Positions 1 through 4,465 of a stretch of DNA of 7,372 nt are shown piece after piece; positions within the stretch are counted from its first letter, which is position 1, and each line of letters begins with the position of its first letter. The translations under genes were made by a program, and so were the position numbers. Origin of the DNA: Nanobdellota archaeon (lineage in GTDB: Archaea > Nanobdellota > Nanobdellia > Pacearchaeales > GW2011-AR1); the NCBI GenBank assembly GCA_018897135.1, contig JAHILJ010000024.1, positions 1-7,372 on the forward strand, read 5' to 3'. The notes beneath the pieces were generated by a model, which saw only the letters and a list, made by a program, of their open reading frames with translations, made no database searches and was not told the origin of the DNA.

Positions 1-83
1 CTAATTTAGAAAAGAAGTTCAGGGGAATCGGTATTTATTCAAGTGAACAATTTAAAAACCTTAAACCAGAACTAATAAAATGA
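1..83 (+). CDS. C-terminal end of an unidentified protein (5' end outside window)
   Basis: One frame is open from the window edge (first full codon at base 3) to a TGA at 81-83, giving 26 residues that end in FKNLKPELIK. Its stop overlaps the next start as ATGA (80-83), the usual mark of translational coupling in a compact operon, which supports a real gene tail. The fragment is too short to assign to a family. A chance open frame cannot be excluded at this length, but the four-base overlap and the charged, codon-like composition make that less likely. Confidence 0.55.
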   Translation, partial: NLEKKFRGIGIYSSEQFKNLKPELIK

Positions 84-583
84 ACATTCAATTTTATTAT
101 GAAAAGTTGCAGGATTCTAAAGAATATCAGAGTTTTATGAAGAAAAATCCAAAAGCTTTTCTGTGTTCTGGGTTTTTTATAATTGATAAAAAGGCGCAAG
201 ATAATCGACAGCATTTTGATTTTTATATTTCTGGAAATAAGAAGATTTTTAGTTTTGAGTTAGAGAATAATTGCAAGAAAAATGTTCTTGAACAACTTGG
301 TGATAAAGTTCCTGAAAAACTTGAGGTGAATTTTGATTTTGATTTAAATGAAATTGAGAAATTAGTTGCAGGTGAAATGGAAAAACAAAAAATTAAGAAT
401 AAGATTGAGAAGATGTTGTTTTCTTTGCAAACAATTGAGGATAAGAACCTTTTGATTGGAACTGTTTTTCTTTCAATGTTTGGATTACTGCAAGTTCATA
501 TTGATGTTGTGAAAAAGAAAGTTCTTGTTTGTGAAAAGAAAAGTTTTTTTGATATGGTTAGTGTTAAGGGAAAGAAAAAATAA
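80..583 (+). CDS. Conserved-looking hypothetical protein, 167 aa
   Basis: I do not recognise a family. The ATG at 80 overlaps the upstream stop in an ATGA, so translation is probably coupled to the preceding gene. The protein looks soluble and mixed alpha/beta. Residues about 25-65 carry alternating hydrophobic and aromatic strands (FLCSGFFIIDKK, HFDFYISG, IFSFELE). A charged, Lys/Glu-rich helical linker follows at about 90-112. A second strand-rich part at about 123-160 contains a hydrophobic stretch (LLIGTVFLSMFGLLQVHIDVV). That stretch could be a single membrane segment, but it holds polar residues and merges into a beta-like VHIDVVKKKVLVCEKK, so a buried strand-helix is equally likely. 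No catalytic motif is visible. The gene ends 6 bases from the convergent 92-residue gene. The coding call is good and the function is unknown. Confidence 0.8.
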   Translation: MNIQFYYEKLQDSKEYQSFMKKNPKAFLCSGFFIIDKKAQDNRQHFDFYISGNKKIFSFELENNCKKNVLEQLGDKVPEKLEVNFDFDLNEIEKLVAGEMEKQKIKNKIEKMLFSLQTIEDKNLLIGTVFLSMFGLLQVHIDVVKKKVLVCEKKSFFDMVSVKGKKK

Positions 584-589
584 TTTGGT

Positions 590-868
590 TTAAATTAATT
601 GATACGGGATTTCGTTTAAGGCATTTATTTTAGATATTTTAATTTTGTCGAAATAATCATCTATATTTTTTATTGTTTCTTCCTTTGTTTTTCCTTTTTG
701 TTTTTCTATAATATTTGTTAAGCAATCTGTAGTTTCAAAAAATCTTGCCCAAAAAGTATATCCTTGAGAAATATATTCTCTTCTTTTTTCTTCAGGTATT
801 TTTAAGTCCCTCATTAAATGAATACATTTGTACATTTCTTTATCATAAGAAAATATTGTTTTACACAT
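590..868 (-). CDS. Small hypothetical protein, 92 aa
   Basis: The reading frame runs from an ATG at 868 to TAA at 590-592 on the minus strand. The product is a charged, probably all-helical soluble protein (helical parts around 8-35 and 55-80) with aromatics in the middle (GYTFWARFF) and three cysteines at positions 2, 15 and 49 that do not form a recognisable metal site. It has no signal peptide and no membrane segment. It lies 56 bases downstream of the methyltransferase on the same strand and could be read with it, although a TATA-like TTTAAAT about 25 bases before its ATG suggests its own promoter. I do not recognise a family. The start is supported by that spacing and by the absence of an alternative upstream start nearby. 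Confidence 0.7.
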   Translation of the reverse strand: MCKTIFSYDKEMYKCIHLMRDLKIPEEKRREYISQGYTFWARFFETTDCLTNIIEKQKGKTKEETIKNIDDYFDKIKISKINALNEIPYQLI

Positions 869-889
869 AAAAAATTTACTCTTCTTAGG

Positions 890-896
890 TTTAAAT
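890..896 (-). promoter_or_regulatory. TATA-like box of the 92-aa gene
   Basis: On the minus strand this reads ATTTAAA, centred about 25 bases before the ATG at 868. The bases between box and start hold no Shine-Dalgarno motif, which fits a leaderless archaeal transcript starting at or next to the ATG. It is inferred from position and composition only, and the surrounding DNA is AT-rich. Confidence 0.4.
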
Positions 897-924
897 GCTT
901 TATTGTTGTTGAAAATATATTTTC

Positions 925-1512
925 CTACATTTTCCCTACAATAAAAACAATGTTTTTTTCAGGTTTACACTTTTTTAAAATTTTAAAACCTGCATTTTCA
1001 AATTCTTTGTAAACTTCTTTGTCGTCGTAAAGATATAAATAACGAGTTGTTTTATTTCTCCATTTTATTTCTGTATCTTTTGATCTGTTTTTAAACCATT
1101 TTGAATTTTTATTCCAAACAGCAATTTTTGCTTTTGTACCTTTTTTCAAAACCCGATAAAGTTCTGAAATTGCTTTTTGTTTTTTGTCTTTTGTTTCAAT
1201 GCAATGCAAGGTTGCCATGAAAATTGCAGCATCAAAAAAATTATCTTTGAATGGAAGTTTCTCTGCTTTTGCTTTTACAAGTTTTACATTGAATTTTTTT
1301 GCATTTGGTTTTGCAAACTTTAACATTTTTCTTGAAAAATCAACTCCATAAAGTTTGCCATTTACTTTTGTGAAATTTCTCCCTGACCCACAACCCAAAT
1401 CAAGAATGTTTCCTTTTTGTTTTTTCAAAAAATCAATTGTTTTTTCATCTGGGGTTTTTCTAAATTCTGCCCATTCAGATGCAATTTTATTCCAAGCTTT
1501 TTTTTGGTTCAT
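925..1512 (-). CDS. Trm9/ALKBH8-like class I SAM-dependent methyltransferase, 195 aa
   Basis: This is a Rossmann-fold methyltransferase. Motif I is LDLGCGSG (residues 37-44), followed by YGVDFS (55-60) with the acidic residue that holds the SAM ribose, the post-motif segment DAAIFMATLHCI (94-105), and ELYRVLKKG (117-125). The nearest family I can name is Trm9/ALKBH8, which methylates the carboxymethyl group of cm5U34 in tRNA to give mcm5U, usually with Trm112 as partner. Supporting details are the N-terminal W-N-K-I-A opening, the short insert after AVWNKNS, and a conserved-looking RYLYLYDDKEV (157-167) resembling the RYYHxF-x-EGEL end of Trm9 proteins. The length suits a single-domain Trm9. 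The Elp3 gene, whose product would supply the substrate, lies about 1.5 kb away. A ubiquinone/menaquinone-type or small-molecule methyltransferase of the same superfamily is the main alternative. The ATG at 1512 is chosen because a TATA-like box lies 25 bases upstream. Confidence 0.85.
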   Translation of the reverse strand: MNQKKAWNKIASEWAEFRKTPDEKTIDFLKKQKGNILDLGCGSGRNFTKVNGKLYGVDFSRKMLKFAKPNAKKFNVKLVKAKAEKLPFKDNFFDAAIFMATLHCIETKDKKQKAISELYRVLKKGTKAKIAVWNKNSKWFKNRSKDTEIKWRNKTTRYLYLYDDKEVYKEFENAGFKILKKCKPEKNIVFIVGKM

Positions 1513-1530
1513 GAAAATAGAAGGAAAAAG

Positions 1531-1543
1531 TTATTTATATTTT
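1531..1543 (-). promoter_or_regulatory. TATA-like box of the methyltransferase gene
   Basis: The minus strand reads AAAATATAAATAA, centred about 25 bases before the ATG at 1512. No ribosome-binding site lies between them, consistent with a leaderless transcript. It is the clearest TATA-like sequence in the window, but unproven. Confidence 0.5.
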
Positions 1544-1690
1544 TAATTGATTTTTGAAAATAATCTTCTTTATTTAAAGCATAATCCATAAAAGAACTTT
1601 TTTAATTAAATTATTTAAATATGTGTTTAAACTTACTAAAAAGTGGATTAAATTTGCTTAAAAAGTAAATGTAATATATGTTCAACGAAA

Positions 1691-1735
1691 TAAAAATCAA
1701 TTTTTCGGTTTATAATTTTAGTGGTGCACTTTCAA
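1691..1735 (+). repeat. Left arm of inverted repeat flanking the 123-aa gene
   Basis: This arm has an outer block TAAAAATCAATTTTT (1691-1705) and an inner block GTGCACTTTCAA (1724-1735). Both recur exactly, in reverse complement and nested order, at 2161-2175 and 2134-2145. The middles (18 versus 15 bases) are only loosely alike. Two colinear exact blocks make chance unlikely, even though the outer one is AT-rich. The arm lies upstream of the gene's TATA-like box. Confidence 0.75.
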
Positions 1736-1750
1736 CTCCAACACAACAAT

Positions 1751-1760
1751 CTTTTTATAT
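1751..1760 (+). promoter_or_regulatory. TATA-like box of the 123-aa gene
   Basis: CTTTTTATAT is centred about 29 bases before the ATG at 1785, and the bases between carry no Shine-Dalgarno motif. It lies inside the span enclosed by the inverted repeat, so the gene would carry its own promoter if the unit ever moved. Confidence 0.45.
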
Positions 1761-1784
1761 CCTGCAAATTTTCTTATTTTGAAA

Positions 1785-2156
1785 ATGGAATATAAAGCAA
1801 CTTTCGGTATTGATTGCGGAGTTTCTCCTGGATTTGGAGTTAAATATCCTGATTATGAAAAACGAGATGAAGTTTTAACTGCGAAAGATGATATTAGTGC
1901 GATAATTGAAGTAGCAAAACAAGCAAGACATTTTAGTAAGGATTATTTAAGTAATCCCAAAAACGATTTAACAACAGTTACGGTGCTTGAATTATATGGA
2001 TTAAATAGAAATACAATATATATAAAAAAAGTTTTAAAAGACAAGGGATATGATTGCATTCAAAATTTTGAATGGACTAATGAAGAAAAATTAGTCACAA
2101 AATGTTCAATGCTAGAACATTTATATCTTACATTTGAAAGTGCACTTAAGGAATAA
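1785..2156 (+). CDS. Hypothetical protein, 123 aa, enclosed by an inverted repeat
   Basis: No family is recognised. The ATG at 1785 is preferred to the in-frame TTG two codons earlier because of codon type and TATA spacing. The protein opens MEYKATFGIDCGVSPGFGVKYPDY, with Gly, Pro and Asp in a loop-rich start, followed by likely helices (DISAIIEVAKQARHFSKDYL), a strand (LTTVTVLELYG) and a charged C-terminal half ending MLEHLYLTFESALKE. It looks cytosolic, with no membrane segment or signal peptide. The right repeat arm covers its last codons and stop, so the gene 3' end and the repeat evolved together. The flanking repeats and lack of relatives among the neighbours suggest an accessory gene, perhaps mobile. 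No catalytic or DNA-binding motif is visible, and there is no sign that it is a transposase. Confidence 0.72.
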   Translation: MEYKATFGIDCGVSPGFGVKYPDYEKRDEVLTAKDDISAIIEVAKQARHFSKDYLSNPKNDLTTVTVLELYGLNRNTIYIKKVLKDKGYDCIQNFEWTNEEKLVTKCSMLEHLYLTFESALKE

Positions 2157-2175
2157 TTCTAAAAATTGATTTTTA
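2134..2175 (-). repeat. Right arm of inverted repeat flanking the 123-aa gene
   Basis: This is the reverse-complement partner of 1691-1735. TTGAAAGTGCAC (2134-2145) and AAAAATTGATTTTTA (2161-2175) match exactly. The inner block and the stop codon of the 123-aa gene overlap. The outer similarity may continue weakly as TTCG (2179-2182) against CGAA left of the first arm. No target-site duplication is seen outside the arms. Confidence 0.75.
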
Positions 2176-2250
2176 CTCTTCGCCAGCCCTATGGCTTCGC
2201 CTTCGGGACATTGCATTCTGGCTCGGTTTTTTCTACGAAAAAACTTCTAC
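2176..2250. other. GC-richer structured spacer
   Basis: This stretch is clearly richer in G and C than the surrounding genes. It contains short potential hairpins: AGCC-CTAT-GGCT, GGC-TTC-GCC, and a perfect TTTTTTC-TAC-GAAAAAA stem at 2227-2243. It shares the CGCCTTCGG string with the element at 2838-2901. No convincing reading frame fits it. It looks like the first part of the repeat element that continues to 2333. Confidence 0.55.
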
Positions 2251-2325
2251 TAACAGTGATTAAGAGACTACTCCTTGCAGGCTCCGTCCAAATTCGCTTC
2301 GGGACTTCTCTTAATCGCGATGTTA
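2251..2325. repeat. attC-like imperfect palindrome
   Basis: TAACA (2251-2255) pairs with TGTTA (2321-2325), and GATTAAGAGA (2258-2267) pairs perfectly with TCTCTTAATC (2307-2316). The two paired blocks are separated by unequal unpaired spacers (GT against GCGA). The central 39 bases form the loop part, with a small GTCC/GGAC stem. This order (outer box, asymmetric spacer, inner box, variable middle, about 75 bases in all) matches the layout of integron attC sites. GTTATGT (2322-2328) fits the attC outer-box consensus GTTRRRY with one mismatch. The layout is seen in the sequence. The function is a hypothesis, as no integron integrase lies in the window. Confidence 0.5.
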
Positions 2326-2333
2326 TGTCTAAT
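2297..2333 (+). repeat. Direct repeat, left copy (flanks the 140-aa gene)
   Basis: This copy has CTTCGG-GACTTC, then 10 divergent bases, then GATGTTATG, ending in CTAAT. The same order and spacing recurs at 2864-2901, with one extra T between CTTCGG and GACTTC. Conserved ends with a variable middle suggest a recombination-site or structural repeat rather than coding homology. Confidence 0.7.
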
Positions 2334-2362
2334 ATTACTCGGTGGACTCTTAACTACTCTAG

Positions 2363-2382
2363 TATATAAAACTTTAAATATA
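2363..2382 (+). promoter_or_regulatory. TATA-like region of the 140-aa gene
   Basis: TATATAAA (2363-2370) and TTTAAATA (2373-2380) are two possible boxes. The second is centred about 27 bases before the ATG at 2404 and would give a leaderless transcript. The first would leave a leader of about 10 bases. Which one is used cannot be told from the sequence. Confidence 0.45.
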
Positions 2383-2403
2383 GATTCTTATTTTCATATC
2401 ATA

Positions 2404-2826
2404 ATGGCTACTTTAAGAACTGTTAATATAAAAGATTTAGAACTTCTCTTAAAATTAGATGGGAAACTTCATGGAACTCAAAAATCAACATTCACTCCTA
2501 ATATTAGTGGGGGACCATTTGAAGTTTCAATTGATACTTATACAGGTGCATCCATGAATGCAAGAGAAATTCAAGGAGTTCTTAAAGCAGTTGAAAACGG
2601 TGATTTTGCTTTTTATCCTATTAATACTTCAATGGGTTTTGCTGTTGGTTTTCAGATTGCTAATCCTGATACCAGAGAAGTCTTATTGACTTTTAAAGAA
2701 TCACAATTACCAAAAAATTATGATTTCAAAAAGCTTTCAGAATATTTTATGCAACTTGAAAACTTGGAAAGAGCAAAATCGTTTGGCGTTTCTATTGTTA
2801 ATAATCGTGACCATTATGATTATTAG
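2404..2826 (+). CDS. Hypothetical protein, 140 aa, between direct-repeat elements
   Basis: No family is recognised. The frame stays open upstream to a TTG at 2275, but that extension runs through the palindromic repeat and TATA-like DNA and encodes an artificial hydrophobic start. The ATG at 2404 (MATLRTVNIKDLELLLKLDG) is therefore chosen. The protein looks soluble and alpha/beta: a helix near 9-20, a Gly-rich turn (NISGGPFEVSIDTYTGASMN, about 34-53), strands FAFYPINTSMGFAVGFQIANP (about 71-91), and a helical, acidic C-terminal third ending NNRDHYDY. No catalytic motif, signal peptide or membrane segment is visible. It ends in TAG 10 bases before the right-hand repeat element, the tight gene-then-repeat spacing typical of integron cassettes. 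It is therefore best described as a candidate cassette gene of unknown function. Confidence 0.72.
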   Translation: MATLRTVNIKDLELLLKLDGKLHGTQKSTFTPNISGGPFEVSIDTYTGASMNAREIQGVLKAVENGDFAFYPINTSMGFAVGFQIANPDTREVLLTFKESQLPKNYDFKKLSEYFMQLENLERAKSFGVSIVNNRDHYDY

Positions 2827-2837
2827 TTTTCTATAAA

Positions 2838-2901
2838 CGAGTCCACTTGCGTAATACTGTCGCCTTCGGTGACTTCGTTAAATTCTGATGTTATGCTTAA
2901 T
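2838..2901 (+). repeat. Right repeat element with hairpin, downstream of the 140-aa gene
   Basis: The copy of the direct repeat is at 2864-2901 (CTTCGGTGACTTC, 10 bases, GATGTTATG). The element can fold: AACGA-GTC-AC (2836-2846) pairs with GT-GAC-TCGTT (2869-2879) with one bulged base on each side, and GTCGCC-TTC-GGTGAC (2859-2873) makes a competing tight hairpin. Its end GTTATGC again resembles an attC outer box, but the opposite outer box is weak (ATAA). GAGTCCAC followed by GTAATACT also occurs, inverted and slightly altered, at about 2332-2350, left of the gene. Confidence 0.6.
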
Positions 2902-2937
2902 TTAGAATTTGTTTCTTTTTAGGAAAAATACAAAATC

Positions 2938-2945
2938 ATTTAAAA
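2938..2945 (+). promoter_or_regulatory. TATA-like box of elp3
   Basis: ATTTAAAA is centred about 24 bases before the ATG at 2966. The bases between box and start hold no Shine-Dalgarno motif, so a leaderless message is likely. The box lies between the repeat element and the gene, so elp3 does not seem to depend on readthrough from the 140-aa gene. Confidence 0.45.
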
Positions 2946-2965
2946 CAATTTTCTGTTAATTTATT

Positions 2966-4465
2966 ATGAAATATTCAAAGCTAGTTAAGGGAATTAAGAA
3001 ACCTGTGCGGACGATTTCAGGTGTGACGCCGTTGACAGTTGTGTTGAAGCCGCGAAAGTGTAATCATGGCGGATGTATTTATTGTCCTGGTGGGAGCAAG
3101 GTGCCTCAGAGTTATACTGACCAAAGTCCGGCAATTATGCGAGCAATGAAATTGGATTTTGATCCTCACAAGCAAGTTAAAGCTCGGCTGAAAGTTTTGG
3201 AAATTATGGGGCATCCGACAGATAAGATTGAGTTAATTTTTATTGGTGGAACTTTTTTGCAATATTCTGAAAAATATCAAAAGGATTTTGTTAAAGCATG
3301 TTTTGATGCATTGAATTTAAGAAAGTCTAGGACGTTTGAGCAAGCTAAAAAAATAAATGAAACTTCAAAGCATAGATGTGTTGCGTTTTGTATTGAGAAT
3401 CGACCTGACAATTGTTCTGATAAAGAAATTCAAAACCTTTTAGATTTTGGTGTGACGCGAGTTGAAATTGGTGTTCAGAATCCGAATGATAAAATTTACA
3501 AAAAAATTAATCGAGGTCATAAGGTTGAAGATGTTGTTTTGGCGACAAGGAGATTGAAAAATGCAGGTTTTAAGTTAGGTTATCATATTATGCCTGGTCT
3601 TCCAGGAAGCAATCTTCGGAAAGATTTGAAAATGTTTAAGAAAATTTTTAAGGACGAGAAATTTAAACCAGACCAGTTGAAAATTTATCCGTGTCAGATT
3701 GTGCAAGGTTCTGTTCTTTCGAAAATTTATAAAAAAATTGGTTACAAGCCGTATAATGATAAACAAATTTCTTGGTTAATTCAAAAAGTTATGCAGATTA
3801 TTCCAAGATATTGTCGGGTGATGCGAATTATGCGTGAGATTCCGAAAGAGAAAATGGTTTTTGAGCCGATTAAGTTGGATTTGCGGAAAGAAGTTGAAAT
3901 TGGTTTGAGAAATTCTAGGAAAAAGATAAATGAAATTCGGATGAGAGAAATTGGGTTTAATAGAGAAAATCTTAATTTGGATTTGGAAATGAAAATTTTT
4001 GAATATGCAGCAAGTAATGGAAAAGAGTTTTTTTTAGAAATTGTGAATAAAGACAATATTTTATTTGGGCTTTTGAGATTAAGAATTTTGTGTTCGCCTT
4101 GCTCACAGATTGATAGCTCACAATTGGCTTTGCCAAATTGTTCACATAAAAAACAATTAATCAAAAAAAATTTTATTAATAATTCTAAAAAGTTCCGAGC
4201 GAATTGTAATCAGCGAGGCAATTTAGCTATTGTTCGTGAGCTTCATGTTTATGGACAAGCACTTGAAATTGGAAAACATGAAAAAGGAATTTCGCAACAT
4301 TCTGGTTTTGGAAAAAAGTTGATGAAAAAAGCAGAAGAGATTTCTAAAAAAGAAGGAGTTTCTAAAATAAAAGTTATTTCTGGAATTGGTGTTCGTGATT
4401 ATTACAAAAAACTTGGATATGTTTTAGATGAAGAAGGAATTTATGTTGAGAAAGAAATAAATTAA
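2966..4465 (+). CDS. elp3: Elp3, tRNA wobble uridine (cm5U34) synthase, radical SAM/GNAT, 499 aa
   Basis: Elp3 uses a radical SAM centre and acetyl-CoA to add a carboxymethyl side chain to U34 of tRNAs. Archaeal Elp3 works without the other Elongator subunits. The radical SAM cysteines are C32-x4-C37-x2-C40 in CNHGGCIYCPGG, preceded by KPVRTISGV and followed by QSYTDQSPAIMRA and IFIGGTF. IRMREIGFN marks the linker. The C-terminal acetyltransferase domain has FGLLRLR (367-373), IVRELHVYG, the acetyl-CoA loop QHSGFGKKLM, and VRDYYKKLGY. There are two oddities. Only 31 residues precede the first cysteine, and an in-frame TAA at 2957-2959 rules out a longer start, so the usual N-terminal tRNA-binding segment is largely missing. 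In addition, residues about 374-419 form a loop of about 46 residues, where eukaryotic Elp3 has roughly 18. The gene overlaps the convergent helicase by 4 bases. Confidence 0.97.
   Translation: MKYSKLVKGIKKPVRTISGVTPLTVVLKPRKCNHGGCIYCPGGSKVPQSYTDQSPAIMRAMKLDFDPHKQVKARLKVLEIMGHPTDKIELIFIGGTFLQYSEKYQKDFVKACFDALNLRKSRTFEQAKKINETSKHRCVAFCIENRPDNCSDKEIQNLLDFGVTRVEIGVQNPNDKIYKKINRGHKVEDVVLATRRLKNAGFKLGYHIMPGLPGSNLRKDLKMFKKIFKDEKFKPDQLKIYPCQIVQGSVLSKIYKKIGYKPYNDKQISWLIQKVMQIIPRYCRVMRIMREIPKEKMVFEPIKLDLRKEVEIGLRNSRKKINEIRMREIGFNRENLNLDLEMKIFEYAASNGKEFFLEIVNKDNILFGLLRLRILCSPCSQIDSSQLALPNCSHKKQLIKKNFINNSKKFRANCNQRGNLAIVRELHVYGQALEIGKHEKGISQHSGFGKKLMKKAEEISKKEGVSKIKVISGIGVRDYYKKLGYVLDEEGIYVEKEIN
4085..4222 (+). 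other. Insertion-like segment inside elp3
   Basis: This in-frame segment encodes the enlarged loop between LLRLR and IVRELHVYG. Its DNA is rich in short inverted repeats: TTGGC-TTT-GCCAA near 4133-4145 within a longer imperfect ACAATTGGC/GCCAAATTGT hairpin, and GCTCAC near 4100 and 4116 against GTGAGC near 4236. The encoded residues (five Cys, many Ser, Asn and Lys) look unlike the rest of the protein. This fits a short palindromic element captured in frame and tolerated in a surface loop. Ordinary loop growth is the alternative. Confidence 0.5.

Noticed and set aside
2136..2156. Inverted-repeat arm as a plain transcription terminator of the 123-aa gene
   Set aside because: Its partner lies about 400 bases away upstream of the gene rather than adjacent, so a local terminator hairpin does not explain it.
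2275..2403. N-terminal extension of the 140-aa gene from a TTG, giving a hydrophobic membrane-like start
   Set aside because: It crosses the palindromic direct repeat and the TATA-like boxes. The hydrophobic run is a by-product of that DNA, and an ATG with proper promoter spacing exists at 2404.
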